A stretch of DNA of 64,000 nucleotides from Reyranella soli (GCF_007992495.1 NZ_BKAJ01000037.1:1-64000); one strand, 5' to 3'. Shown: positions 25,772 to 35,246, numbered from the stretch's first letter. Notes: generated from the sequence alone by a model not told the origin. Numbers and translations: made by a program.

Positions 25772-26272
25772 ATGAGCATCGCAATGGACATGACTTCGCC
25801 ACTCGCCGATCGAGCGCTTCGGCTGTCACTCGTTGTCATCACGGCTGTCGTTTTCGCAGTCGCAAGCGCGAGAGCCTTGCACATGAACATGGACGCGATA
25901 TCGGAATTTCCGCTCCCGCTATGCGCCGCTGATGCCTCGTCCGGCAACAAGGTGGAGGTGGTCAATTCGTACGCGATACCGGATATGCCCGGAAAGAGAA
26001 TGACGGTCGTCCGAGTGACTTACGGACCGGGTGGCTTTACGCCGCCACACCGTCATGGCGGCACGGTCACGGCCTACATCACCAAAGGCCAGATCAGGTC
26101 ACAACTCAACGATGGACCGGTGGAGATATTCGATGTCGGTCAGTCGTTCTTTGAACCGCTGGGCACGATACATCGAGTGTCCGCCAACGTGAGTAACACC
26201 GAGTGGGCCGAACTGATTGCTGTTTTTGTCGCTGACGAAGGCGCACAACTGACGACCCTTATCGAGCCTTAA
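25772..26272 (+). CDS. Exported cupin-domain protein
   Basis: 166 residues from ATG 25772, which has AGGAG 7 bases upstream. A signal anchor/signal peptide (LRLSLVVITAVVFAVASARA) precedes a single cupin barrel with metal-ligand pattern PPHRHGGTVTAYITKG, Gln/Glu QSFFEP and a late His TIHRV. Function unknown; periplasmic location is inferred. It lies 20 bases after the HlyD relic and may be read from the cco operon. Confidence 0.82.
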   Translation: MSIAMDMTSPLADRALRLSLVVITAVVFAVASARALHMNMDAISEFPLPLCAADASSGNKVEVVNSYAIPDMPGKRMTVVRVTYGPGGFTPPHRHGGTVTAYITKGQIRSQLNDGPVEIFDVGQSFFEPLGTIHRVSANVSNTEWAELIAVFVADEGAQLTTLIEP

Positions 26273-26604
26273 GGCGACGGAGGCCCGAAGCAGACGATGC
26301 GCGGCTTGTCGCCTTCTGTGGCATTGCCGCGACCGCGGCGAAAAAGCTCTATGACCGGGATTTCCGTGGCAGGAGCCCGAAATCCCCTCCGCATTGATCG
26401 GAACGAAAGCGCCGTCGCTGAACCTGCCGCTCCAAGGTTCTACGCGCGCTTTCCGCGGGTGCGTCAGCTTGAACGCTAAGAATAGCTCGCACCTTCCAAC
26501 GCGCCGCGCCTGCGAGGTACTATCGGGCTTCCCTCGGGACCTCTGACTGCCGAAAACCACAGATACCCATTCTCTCTTTCGCGTCTCCAAGGGCGCACGT
26601 CGCG
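26273..26604. other. Gene-free interval
   Basis: No supported coding frame on either strand between the cupin gene and the small basic protein. Confidence 0.4.
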
Positions 26605-26733
26605 TTAGTATCTGCGCGCCGCCTCAGCCTCGGCTCTCGACTTCTCGGCCTTCTTGGCTTTCTCGACCTTCTCGGTGCGAGCCCTTAGGCGACGTTCTTT
26701 TGCTTTCAGGCGGCGTTTGCGAGGGTTCCTCAT
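26605..26733 (-). CDS. Small, very basic Lys/Arg-rich protein
   Basis: 42 residues, MRNPRKRRLKAKERRLRART then EKVEKAKKAEKSRAEAEAAR and RY: about 45% Lys/Arg, alternating Ala/Glu, predicted to be one long charged helix. Composition suggests nucleic-acid or ribosome binding, but the family is not recognised. The upstream sequence lacks a clear ribosome site, so expression is uncertain. Confidence 0.4.
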   Translation of the reverse strand: MRNPRKRRLKAKERRLRARTEKVEKAKKAEKSRAEAEAARRY

Positions 26734-27123
26734 GGGGAGCACAATGGGCCGCCACTTTGCCCGCATCAACCCCGAAGGCGAAGCCGCCGGCGATGTTGTT
26801 CGTCTAGCCCTTGTGTCCGGCCCGCAATCGAGCCCACGAACGCGATCATCCCCGGGTCGACCGGTAAACAGCCTCTCACGAGGACTGGCTGAAGCAAGGC
26901 TAGAGTCAAAACCGATAAGTCTGCTTCGCCGTGTCCGTTTCCGGTAGGATCGCAGACATCGGTGAACCTCTGCGATTCGTCAGAGATGGGCCAGAATCAG
27001 ACATTGTCTGGCAAAGTGCACGTGGCGCGGCATTGCGATCTTGGAAACTACCGATCTTGGACCTGCGGCGCGTTACGCGAGACTGTGGAACTCGACACGG
27101 ACACGGAGGTCGTTGCACCGAGG
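26734..27123. other. Gene-free interval with dispersed repeat
   Basis: Contains dispersed repeat copy 3; otherwise no supported gene. Confidence 0.4.
26900..26921 (+). repeat. Dispersed repeat core, copy 3
   Basis: CTAGAGTCAAAACCGATAAG and TC, followed by a tail (GTGTCCGTTTCCGG) related to the tail of copies 1 and 2. Confidence 0.7.
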
Positions 27124-28701
27124 CTACTCGGGAGCCCCTGCCATCCGCACCCCATCGAAGAGATGTTTGTCGTCCTTCTCATATTTGAACCTGATAAGCC
27201 GTCTCGCCGTGCCGGCGAGTGTATAGTTGGGCTCGCGCCGTAGAACCTCGGCTACCTCCGACTGCGCCTCCGCCTTGCGGCCCAATCGCGCGTAAGTAGC
27301 CGCCAGCCAGAGGTGGGGCGACCGAAATTCTGGCGACCTTGCGACACAATCGGTCAGCATTGGCAGGGCCTGCTCGTACTGTTTGAGCATGTAATGGGCC
27401 AATCCGGCATAGCCGGAGGCTATCGGCGAATGGAAAGGATCGAGCCGCCTGTAGGTCGCGAGCACATCGATCGCTCGCTTCGACTGGCCGGCCGACACCA
27501 AGGCCAGGCCGAACGCCCAATCGACGAAGCTCGGATTGAGCGCAATGGCTCTCTCGAACGTCGCAATGGCGGCGTCAGATTGCATCTTGTGCGTGAAGAC
27601 ACAGCCGACACAGCCATGCGCTTCGGGCAAATTGGCATCAAGCCGCACCGCTGCGAGTGCCAGCTCGTGGGCTCGGTCAAGGACGTCGCGATTGAGAAAA
27701 TCACCGTCCAACGGGAGTGCCCAGGCCGTGCAGAGTGTGCGCGCCAGGATGGCGTAAGACCGGGCATAGTTTTCGTCGATGGCTAGTGACTGGCGGAGCA
27801 GGCGCTGCGTCTCGTGCAGGTCCTCAACGCTGAACGATGAAAGGAAAGCGTTGTAGGTTTCAGCCGCCTGCAGGTAATAGTCGTACGCCAGCCAACTATT
27901 GGGAGGCTTGGAGCGCGACCATTCGACTTCGGCCTTCTTGACGTGCGCAGTCAGGATCGTCGCGATTGTGCTGACGACCTCGTCTTGAAGCGCGAAGACG
28001 TCTTTGAGATTGCGATCGTAGTGCTCGGCCCAGCGGTGCCCGCCGGTAATCGCATCGACGAGCTGGGCAGATACTCGCAGCCGGTCGCCACCTCGTCGCA
28101 CACTCCCCTCCAGCACGTAGCGGACCCCGAGCTGGCGCCCGACCAGTCGTACGTCTACAGACTTGCCTTTGTACTGGAAGCTGGAATTGCGCGCGATCAC
28201 GAACAGCTCGTTGCGTCGGGACAGCTCCGTGATGATGTCTTGCACAATGCCGTCGGCAGTATATTCCTGTTCGGGGTTGCCGCCGAGATTGGCGAAGGGC
28301 AACACGGCGATGGACGGCTTGGCCGGCAGCGTCAGGGCGGGTTTCGACGTGTCCAGGGAGATTTCGCCGACGCCCGCATATCTGGAATTACGCTCTTCCC
28401 GTACATCTGCGACGAAGCGGAAGCCCTTGCGTTGGAGCGTCTTGATTCGCCGTTGCTCCTTGCCGTTGTCGCCGATGACCTTCCGGACGGCGTTGATGCA
28501 GGTCGTCAGCGCCGATTCCGAAACGATGCGGCCGTTCCAAACTGCAGCCAGAAGATCGTCCTTGCTGACCACGCGCTCGCGGTTGGCGATCAGGTAGACC
28601 AGCAGGTCGAAGGCTTTTGGCTCAAGACGCAGCAAACCGTCGTCGCGGCGAAGCTCACGCCTGTCCGTATCCAGGGAAAAGTCGGCAAACAGGTAGTGCA
28701 C
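27124..28701 (-). CDS. CadC-like winged-helix regulator with TolB-like and TPR domains
   Basis: 525 residues from GTG 28701, preceded by GGAG 8 bases upstream; an earlier GTG at 28734 lacks this. Residues ~1-100 are an OmpR-type winged helix (RLEPKAFDLLVYLI, VSKDDLLAAVW, ALTTCINAVRKVIGD, KTLQRKGFRFVADV). Residues ~130-235 are the TolB-like N-terminal module (SIAVLPFANLGGNPEQEYTA, DGIVQDIITELSR, GVRYVLEGSVRR, LWAEHYDR-type). Residues ~290-510 are TPR repeats. No transmembrane helix follows the DNA-binding domain, so it is probably cytoplasmic. Target genes unknown; the divergent neighbour encodes a Tat-type cupin protein. Confidence 0.9.
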   Translation of the reverse strand: MHYLFADFSLDTDRRELRRDDGLLRLEPKAFDLLVYLIANRERVVSKDDLLAAVWNGRIVSESALTTCINAVRKVIGDNGKEQRRIKTLQRKGFRFVADVREERNSRYAGVGEISLDTSKPALTLPAKPSIAVLPFANLGGNPEQEYTADGIVQDIITELSRRNELFVIARNSSFQYKGKSVDVRLVGRQLGVRYVLEGSVRRGGDRLRVSAQLVDAITGGHRWAEHYDRNLKDVFALQDEVVSTIATILTAHVKKAEVEWSRSKPPNSWLAYDYYLQAAETYNAFLSSFSVEDLHETQRLLRQSLAIDENYARSYAILARTLCTAWALPLDGDFLNRDVLDRAHELALAAVRLDANLPEAHGCVGCVFTHKMQSDAAIATFERAIALNPSFVDWAFGLALVSAGQSKRAIDVLATYRRLDPFHSPIASGYAGLAHYMLKQYEQALPMLTDCVARSPEFRSPHLWLAATYARLGRKAEAQSEVAEVLRREPNYTLAGTARRLIRFKYEKDDKHLFDGVRMAGAPE

Positions 28702-28753
28702 TCTGCAGTCTCCGGGGCGGCGCCAGCGTAGCACAACGGTATTGGACCGCGTC

Positions 28754-28950
28754 AGGACTTCCCAAGGAAAAGCTAAGGTCAGGCTGACGTGTTCCTAAAG
28801 CGAACTTCGTCAGCAGCCGGCACCCTGCGCCGAAACGTGGGCGTGCGGAGGTTACAATGGTTCCTCACACCACCTCATGGCTGGCGTGGCCATGGTCATG
28901 ATGACTTGCGCGGCGATGAGAGACGAGTTGAAGGGCTACAAAGGGTCGAT
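28754..28950 (+). repeat. ~195-bp direct repeat, copy 1 (5' relic of the gene at 29686)
   Basis: Closely matches 29583-29797, including GTCAGGCTGACGT dyad, GCGGAGGTT-CAATGGTT start region and the ATGGCTGGCGTGGCCATGGT stretch. An inserted CC after ATGGTT and a 15-base deletion put this copy out of frame, so it is a truncated pseudogene copy of the gene at 29686. Confidence 0.85.
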
Positions 28951-28988
28951 TGCCATTGGTATCGACAAGCGGCAACGGGAGAAGTCAC

Positions 28989-29465
28989 ATGTCAAATGAT
29001 GCACCTGCCAGGCGCGACGTTCTTCTGACTCTTGCAACGGCACCGTTCGCGGCATGGCTCGCACATATGGGCGATGCGCGCGCGCAGGTGGGCGTAAGTC
29101 CGGTTAAGGTCGATACCAAAGGCTTGGTCGCCAAGATCAAGTTCGAGGCGCCGCTCGAAGGGTTCCTTAAGGAGCTCAACGGAAAGTACAAGCTCAGGGT
29201 CACCGAGTTGACGCTTGCCCCCGGCGGACATGTGGGCGAGCACAATCACGAGGGCCCCGGTATCCGTCAGGTCACCTCCGGCTACATGACTTACGTCTTG
29301 CCGGACAAGACCGCGGTCTACGGCCCGGGCGATTTCTTCTTTGAATCTGGCGACGTAAACCACACCGTCTTCAACAAGACGGACGCCCCCATGGTGCACG
29401 TGCTCTTCGAGATACTGCCGGTTAGCCTGAATGGCCCTTCGCTGATTCCGGTCAGGCATCACTAG
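28989..29465 (+). CDS. Exported cupin-domain protein (Tat-like signal)
   Basis: 158 residues from ATG 28989, with GGGAG 8 bases upstream. N-terminal ARRDVLLTLATAPFAAWLA resembles a twin-arginine signal ending near GDARAQ. The cupin barrel shows GGHVGEHNHEGPGIRQVTSG (His ligands), GDFFFESGDVNHTV. Likely a periplasmic metal-binding cupin; function unknown. It sits between the two copies of a ~195-bp duplication. Confidence 0.82.
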   Translation: MSNDAPARRDVLLTLATAPFAAWLAHMGDARAQVGVSPVKVDTKGLVAKIKFEAPLEGFLKELNGKYKLRVTELTLAPGGHVGEHNHEGPGIRQVTSGYMTYVLPDKTAVYGPGDFFFESGDVNHTVFNKTDAPMVHVLFEILPVSLNGPSLIPVRHH

Positions 29466-29582
29466 GAGGTCGTCCGCCTCTGACATGAACGCAGCCAATT
29501 GCGTCGATCCAGCGATCGGAAACCGTCGAATTATCACCGTGTCGGATGCCGGGACCGCGAGGAGGCTTTAGTGTCGACAGTT

Positions 29583-29797
29583 AGGACTTTCCAAGGAAAA
29601 GCCAAGGTCAGGCTGACGTACTCCTTAAACGAACTGCGTCAGCTGCCGGCACCCCCCGCCGAAACGTAGGTGTGCGGAGGTTGCAATGGTTCACACCTAC
29701 CTCATGGCTGGCGTGGCCATGGTCATGATGACTTGCACTGCGATGAGCGACGAGTTGTTGAAGGGCTACAAAGGGGCCCAGTTGCGGGGATCGATCT
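29583..29797 (+). repeat. ~195-bp direct repeat, copy 2 (promoter and 5' end of the gene at 29686)
   Basis: Intact counterpart of 28754-28950; covers ~100 bases upstream and the first ~35 codons of the following gene. Confidence 0.85.
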
Positions 29798-30087
29798 CCT
29801 GCATCCATCCGAACTTCATTCATGATCTCATCGAACGTGTCGGGGACGCCGAGAACTACACCTTTGTCATGCGACTCCACCTGGAGCAAGGCCACTGCGT
29901 CGAAGCCGATATTCCGACAATTCTCAAGAAGCCAATGCACAATGGCACCTTTAGCTCCTGGGACGGATATGAAGCCGAAATTTGGGAAACGGTCCTGAAG
30001 CTCGACCACGGCGATGGAACGGTCGATTTCTTGAGTTCCTACAGCATCGTGTTCCCACTGCAGATGGAACGGACCTACGAGGACTAA
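29686..30087 (+). CDS. Hypothetical exported protein
   Basis: 133 residues; ATG preceded by GGAGG at good spacing. A short hydrophobic N-terminus (YLMAGVAMVMMTCTAMS) may be a signal peptide. The mature part (IHPNFIHDLIERVGDAENYT; HGDGTVDFLSSYSIVFPLQM) contains two cysteines (SCIHP; GHCVEAD) that could pair. Family not recognised. A broken 5' copy lies 0.8 kb upstream. Confidence 0.65.
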   Translation: MVHTYLMAGVAMVMMTCTAMSDELLKGYKGAQLRGSISCIHPNFIHDLIERVGDAENYTFVMRLHLEQGHCVEADIPTILKKPMHNGTFSSWDGYEAEIWETVLKLDHGDGTVDFLSSYSIVFPLQMERTYED

Positions 30088-30259
30088 CCACAGGCGCACG
30101 AACAAGGGCAGTGTGACCCAGCCGCCGGCGCTGCTGCTGCGTCCGCTTGAAGTGATCGAGTAAACCGCGTCCGTGACGTCCGTTTCGGGTCATTCTCTAC
30201 CGAACTGCTCAACGTCTCCAACGTCTGGAAGCAGCCTGAAAGCAGAAGTAGACGCGCTC

Positions 30260-30282
30260 GCTTATCGGGTTTTGACCCCCAG
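30260..30282 (-). repeat. Dispersed repeat core, copy 4
   Basis: Minus-strand core (plus strand GCTTATCGGGTTTTGACCCC) 9 bases before the cytochrome b561 stop. Confidence 0.7.
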
Positions 30283-30291
30283 TCTAATCAT

Positions 30292-30843
30292 TCATCCGCC
30301 CGGAGCCATCGACTGAAAGACTTCGTCGCGCAGATAGAAGCGGTGGAGAAGAGCCGCGGCTGCATGCACGCCGGCAACCCACAGGATGGCGTTGCCGAGG
30401 GTGATGTGTATTTCCATGATCAGCTGCCCCAGTCCATGGGCCTTCGCGATCTGGGGGGCGATGTCGAATCCGGGAAGGGTGACGGGAAGTCCCTCGAGCC
30501 AGGTACCGAGCACCGCCGTTGCCGGAATCGCGATGAGGAGCGCATAAAGAGCGAACTGGACGAGCTTCGCGGCCGCGGCCATCCATTGCGGCATCGGCCG
30601 CTTCGCGGGTGTGCTGTCGAGCAGCCGCCATAGCAGCCGCAGAACGACGACAACAAAGACGAACACCCCGAGCATCTCGTGTATCCTGCGGAGCCCGTCC
30701 GCGTCGGCGGAATAGAGCGAATACCGGTCGCCCTTGCTCAGCACATAGGCGGCGAGAACCAGCATGACGGTCAGCCAATGGAAGGTCCGGACAGCGCCGC
30801 CATACCGAGAGGAAGTGCTACGCAACCGATTATTTAGCTCCAT
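30292..30843 (-). CDS. Cytochrome b561 family protein
   Basis: 183 residues from ATG 30843. Four transmembrane segments with the paired His ligands of the family: RTFHWLTVMLVLAAYVLSKG, RRIHEMLGVFVFVVVVLRLL, AKAHGLGQLIMEIHITLGNA, GVHAAAALLHRFYLRDEVF. Membrane diheme electron carrier; bacterial members oxidise quinol or superoxide. It could exchange electrons with the nearby cytochrome c, which is divergently transcribed. Upstream ribosome site is weak. Confidence 0.9.
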   Translation of the reverse strand: MELNNRLRSTSSRYGGAVRTFHWLTVMLVLAAYVLSKGDRYSLYSADADGLRRIHEMLGVFVFVVVVLRLLWRLLDSTPAKRPMPQWMAAAAKLVQFALYALLIAIPATAVLGTWLEGLPVTLPGFDIAPQIAKAHGLGQLIMEIHITLGNAILWVAGVHAAAALLHRFYLRDEVFQSMAPGG

Positions 30844-31487
30844 CTTGAGCCCGCGGCTCCGGTTGATGAACGGTGGCGACGCGTCGCCAGAAATTTGACC
30901 GCTTGCCATGCTGGCCGGCTGCCCACGGCATCCAAATCTATGACGAACCCATTGCCGAGAAGTCCTCAATTGGCGTCCGGTCCTCCGGCACCCATCAGCC
31001 GGAGAGGATCATCGCGGCGGTTGTGGCGATTGGGGGCTTTCGCCAAATAGCAACTGCCGGTTAGCTTCGTTCCGTCGTGCGCGCGACCGAAGAAGCGGCG
31101 GAAGTCCGTGCCGCGCGGTCATTCGCCCGGCGACATCCTAGACCGGGAAATCGAACTTGGCTTGCTTCAATCGCGGCCCGACCGACGCGCGGGCAACCGG
31201 CGCGGGAGCATCGGGACGGCAAGGGCGCGCTGCCGGGCAGCTGTCGTGTTGAGCGCACATCGAGGCGGCGCCGTGCTGCCCTTGCTTGTCATAAGACGGC
31301 CGATGTCGCTTGGCACCAGGAACAGTGCATTCCGCGCCTTGCATGCATTTCCTGGCCGGACGCCAGTCTCCACGGACGCTCGGACACGCGATTCGGACCC
31401 ACAGGGCGCGTTCCTCAATTACACCATCACACTAACAACTCGCCCTTCCGAGTTCATGACCTGCTGTTGTTCAAAGGAGTCTCGGTG
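30844..31487. other. Long spacer between cytochrome b561 and cytochrome c genes
   Basis: Both strands have open frames by composition, but no family is recognised. Divergent promoters for the two cytochrome genes are expected here. Confidence 0.4.
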
Positions 31488-31889
31488 ATGCGCCTCAGTC
31501 TTGCCGTGCTGGCGATCGTGGTCGCGTGGTCCGCTACCGCGCGTGCAGGAGGCGATCCGACTCGAGGCGAGGTTATCTTCCGCCAATGTTCGGCCTGCCA
31601 TGCGGTTGGTCCCAAGGCACCCGTCAAGTTGGGACCGCCGCTGAATGGTGTTGTCGGGGGCGCCTGGGCGACGCGGCCGCACTACGCCTATTCCGCAGGG
31701 CTCGTCGCCGGTCAAAAGGCCGGCCGGACCTGGGATGAGGCTACGTTGAACGAGTGGCTGACGGCGCCGCAAAAACTGGTTCCCAAGACGAAGATGTTTT
31801 TTGGTGGCCTCCACGACCAGCAGCAGCGAGACGACGTCATCGCCTATCTGAAGCAGTTCGAAGAGAACGGCGAGAAGAACAAGCCGTAG
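31488..31889 (+). CDS. Class I c-type cytochrome (c2/c550-like)
   Basis: 133 residues; ATG 31488 has AAAGGAG 8 bases upstream. Signal peptide (LSLAVLAIVVAWSATARA) then GEVIFRQCSACHAVGP with the CXXCH heme site, GPPLNGVVGGAWATRPHYAYS and axial Met in VPKTKMFFGG, ending in DVIAYLKQFEE. A soluble periplasmic electron carrier, plausible donor to the cbb3 oxidase. Its heme needs the Ccm pathway. Confidence 0.92.
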   Translation: MRLSLAVLAIVVAWSATARAGGDPTRGEVIFRQCSACHAVGPKAPVKLGPPLNGVVGGAWATRPHYAYSAGLVAGQKAGRTWDEATLNEWLTAPQKLVPKTKMFFGGLHDQQQRDDVIAYLKQFEENGEKNKP

Positions 31890-32349
31890 CTACGACAACA
31901 ATTCCGCCATTGACCCCTGTACTTGGGTACAAAGACATGCCCCGCTTTCCAGCGACCTCCGCAACTTCTTGAGATCGGATCTCCAACGTGGGGAGTAAAT
32001 GGACCGATGCGGGACGATCCCCTCTCGACTTAACCATCTACACCACGATCCTCTCTCTCGGGCTCTACAACGAGCCGGCAGAGTGGTCTCGGACGTTGTG
32101 TGACTGATCGGCGCCAACGGAATGTTTGCAGCAACACGAGCGAGCCGAAACTTCGGCGCTGACGTCGTGATCGTGCGGCGCACAGCGTTACGCTACGTTT
32201 GCACGGAGTCGCTCGCGCGCAATTGGAAACGGTTGTGTTGATGTGCACCGTTTCCGCGGCGACGAGGTGCGGGACCGAGCTCGGCTCACGTCCGGACGCT
32301 CTCGATCGCAGCGGCGAGTCGTAGGATCTACGGTAGAAAGGCAGCCGGA
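31890..32349. other. Gene-free interval
   Basis: No supported gene. A Shine-Dalgarno-like GGAATG precedes the ABC exporter at the right end. Confidence 0.4.
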
Positions 32350-34104
32350 ATGAACCGCTTTGCAGGGCTCAGGCTTCTCGGGCCCTACCTGCATCCCCAT
32401 CGCGGACGAGTCGCGCTGGCGCTGCTTTCCGTGATCGTGGCGGCAGGCACCGTTCTCGCCTTCGGAGCATGCTTGCGCGCTTTGATCGATCGCGGCTTCA
32501 GCCAAGGGCAACCCGACGTACTCCACTATGCGGTCGCGTGGATACTGATCGTTGCCACCGTCCTCGCGGTCGCGTCGGGCTCGCGCTTTTATCTGGTGTC
32601 GTGGCTCGGCGAGCGCGTGGTAGGCGATCTGCGGCGCGACCTCTTCGCCCACGTGGTGCGGCTTGGCCCGGCCTGGTTCGAGATCAAGCGGTCGGGCGAC
32701 GTGATGAGCCGCATCTCCTCCGATGCCCAACTCATCGAACAGATGATCGGCTCCTCGACCTCGGTGGCGCTGCGCAACACGCTGATGTGCGTGGGTGGCA
32801 TCGCCATGCTGGTGATCACCAATCCGAAGCTGGCCGCGTTGGTGCTGGCGCTCGTGCCGCTCGTGGTGGCACCCATCATCATCTTCGGCCGCAAGGTAAG
32901 GGCTCTCTCGCGCGAGGCGCAGGCGCGGATCGCCGATCTCGTGTCGGACGGTGCGGAGACGCTCGACGGGGTGCGCACGGTTCAGGCATTTGGGCAGGAA
33001 CAGTGGGTGGCCAAGCGTTTCGGGGAGGCTACCGAACGGGCCTTCGCGGCAGCAGTCCAGCGCATCACGCGCCGTGCCATCATGACCACGCTGGTGATCT
33101 TCATCGTGTTCGCCGCAGTAGGCTTCCTGCTGTGGACCGGCGGACAGGATGTGATCGCAGGCCGCATCACGGCAGGCGATCTTTCGGCCTTTGTGTTCTA
33201 TGCCGTGCTGGTGGCGAGCTCGGGCGGGGCCATTAGCGAGACGATTGGCGATCTGCAGCGGGCGTCGGGCGCTGCTGAACGTCTGTCGGAACTCAAGGCC
33301 GAGCCACCAGTTATCCTCGAGGCTGCACAGCCAAAGTTGCTGCCGCAGCCGGTTCGGGGCCGGATTGCTTTCGACAAGATCTCCCTCCGCTACCCCGCGC
33401 GACCCGACACGCTGGCGCTCGATCGCTTCGATCTTACGGTTGCGCCTGGCGAGACCGTGGCGATCGTCGGCCCATCGGGAGCGGGCAAAACGACGGTCTT
33501 CAGCTTGTTGCTGCGCTTTTATGATCCTGAGAAAGGCACAGTGCGGGTCGATGGTGTCGACATTCGTGAGCTGCGGCTCCACGAACTGCGCCGCTGCCTG
33601 GCGATCGTGCCGCAGGAGCCGGTGCTGTTCACCGCAACCGTCGCCGACAATATCCGCTATGGCCGGCCAGAGGCGTCTGAAGCTGAGGTCAAGGCGGCGG
33701 CGGAGGCGGCCTCGGCACTCGGTTTCATTGAGGCGCTGCCCCACGGCTTCACGACACATCTCGGGGCCCGCGGTGTGAGGCTGTCAGGCGGCCAGCGGCA
33801 GCGCATCGCCATTGCCCGCGCACTGCTCTGCGATCCGGCTATTCTCCTGCTCGACGAGGCCACGAGCGCGCTGGATGCCGAGAGTGAACTCGCCGTTCAG
33901 CAGGCACTCGACGGGCTGACGCAGAGGCGGACCACCCTAGTGATCGCCCACCGGCTGGCTACCGTGCAAAAGGCTGACCGGATCGTGGTGGTTGAAGGCG
34001 GGCAGTTGGTCGATGTCGGAACCCACGCTGAACTCGCGCGCCGCGGTGGGCTTTACGCCCGGCTGGCGGAACTGCAGTTCAATCTGTCAGCCGCCGCAGC
34101 CTAG
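32350..34104 (+). CDS. ABC exporter (fused permease-ATPase)
   Basis: 584 residues, half-transporter of the MsbA/lipid-drug exporter type that works as a homodimer. Residues ~15-315 are the six-helix permease with the coupling region GERVVGDLRRDLFAHVVRLG. The ATPase has Walker A GPSGAGKTT (~375), Q-loop VPQEP, signature LSGGQRQRIAIARAL, Walker B ILLLDEATSALD and H-loop IAHRL. Substrate not deducible. Stands alone with gene-free DNA on both sides. Confidence 0.95.
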   Translation: MNRFAGLRLLGPYLHPHRGRVALALLSVIVAAGTVLAFGACLRALIDRGFSQGQPDVLHYAVAWILIVATVLAVASGSRFYLVSWLGERVVGDLRRDLFAHVVRLGPAWFEIKRSGDVMSRISSDAQLIEQMIGSSTSVALRNTLMCVGGIAMLVITNPKLAALVLALVPLVVAPIIIFGRKVRALSREAQARIADLVSDGAETLDGVRTVQAFGQEQWVAKRFGEATERAFAAAVQRITRRAIMTTLVIFIVFAAVGFLLWTGGQDVIAGRITAGDLSAFVFYAVLVASSGGAISETIGDLQRASGAAERLSELKAEPPVILEAAQPKLLPQPVRGRIAFDKISLRYPARPDTLALDRFDLTVAPGETVAIVGPSGAGKTTVFSLLLRFYDPEKGTVRVDGVDIRELRLHELRRCLAIVPQEPVLFTATVADNIRYGRPEASEAEVKAAAEAASALGFIEALPHGFTTHLGARGVRLSGGQRQRIAIARALLCDPAILLLDEATSALDAESELAVQQALDGLTQRRTTLVIAHRLATVQKADRIVVVEGGQLVDVGTHAELARRGGLYARLAELQFNLSAAAA

Positions 34105-34626
34105 GATTTTGGTTTGGTCTCAGTCGGATATTTTGGAGATCGGCCGCCGCACGTTCCTGCTCCCCTCGCATCAGTTGAGGGAACGTGAGCAAGTGCGACG
34201 CCGGTCCGAACGCACCGCCGTCCTCCTCCATCGATTTGGACGATGGGATACGTATTTAGGACTCATGGGCTCACCTCCAAGCTTTAGGGTCCGGGCATCG
34301 TTGCGGAGGCGCCGGTCAATTGACCAGAGGAACATCGGACGGTGACTACGGGGCTTCGCGCAGCAAGCCCAGAGGGAGAAGCAGATGCGCCGTGTGCGGC
34401 AGGCACTGCAATTGGGCCGCATGCCGGCGCGCACGATGACATTCCGCAAATGGCACCAGCCACATGGTCCTATTTGTCGATCATCTGGAAGTCGGGTTTT
34501 CCCTGGTGCCTATGCGCGAAAGGATAGACCAGTTTGTCCTCAAAAGGTGGTCGTGGAACGCCATCGTGGGTCCCCTTCGCGACGGGAGCGGCGAGCTCAC
34601 CTGCTAGATCTAAGAGGCCGCTAAAG
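34105..34626. other. Gene-free interval
   Basis: No supported coding frame; contains an inverted GGGAACGTG/CACGTTCC pair near 34150-34185 of unknown role. Confidence 0.35.
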
Positions 34627-35145
34627 ATGGCAGCACCGGCGCTTCTCGAACGCGCAATATTTGCGGGAGGGCGCTTCTGGGGTCTGCAGCGTCTACTGCG
34701 TCGTTACCCAAACGTCGCCAGAACGCGCGTCGGATATGTCGGCGGGAAGAAACCCTGCCCGACACATCAAAACATTGGATCCCACGCGGAGGCCGTAGAG
34801 GTGGTGTTCGGTGCAGAAAAGCCGGGCTACCGACGTCTCCTAGAGTTCTTTTTCCAAATCCATGATCCAACCACGTGGCACCGCCAGGGCGACGACATCG
34901 GTTCGCGTTATAGATCTGCGGTATTTTTTTCCACTAGTCTCCAAATGCGTGTCTCTACGGACACGGTCGCTGCGATGGACGCTTGCGGTCTCTGGCCCGG
35001 CCCCGTTGTGACACAGATAATTCCCGCTGGCACCTTTTGGGAGGCTGAGCCCGAGCATCAAGATTACTTCGATCGCCATCCTGGTGCGTTCAGGCGCCAC
35101 TTCATTCGGCCGAACTGGATCCTCTCGGCCAGGCACCGTGAATGA
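34627..35145 (+). CDS. msrA: MsrA-like protein lacking the catalytic cysteine
   Basis: 172 residues with a clear methionine-S-sulfoxide reductase A fold: RVGYVGG, SHAEAVEVVF, FFQIHDPTTWHRQGDDIGSRYRSAVFF, AGTFWEAEPEHQDYF and HFIRPNW. The invariant active-site motif GCFWG reads GRFWG: codon 16 is CGC (34672-34674) instead of TGC, a single base change. No C-terminal resolving cysteines are seen. It therefore cannot use the family mechanism, unless this is a sequencing error. The stop overlaps a possible AraC start (ATGA). Confidence 0.85.
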   Translation: MAAPALLERAIFAGGRFWGLQRLLRRYPNVARTRVGYVGGKKPCPTHQNIGSHAEAVEVVFGAEKPGYRRLLEFFFQIHDPTTWHRQGDDIGSRYRSAVFFSTSLQMRVSTDTVAAMDACGLWPGPVVTQIIPAGTFWEAEPEHQDYFDRHPGAFRRHFIRPNWILSARHRE

Positions 35146-35246
35146 GAACGTCTTCGACGGCAGTGGAAAGACTGCGAGGAAACCGTGCAACCCATCGAAA
35201 CTGGATTAGACAAGGGTCTAACACCGCAAAAAGGGAGTTAAGAGAG

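Noticed and set aside
32188..33759. 523-codon minus-strand frame
   Set aside because: Lies wholly over the ABC exporter on the opposite strand; His/Arg-rich shadow without motifs.
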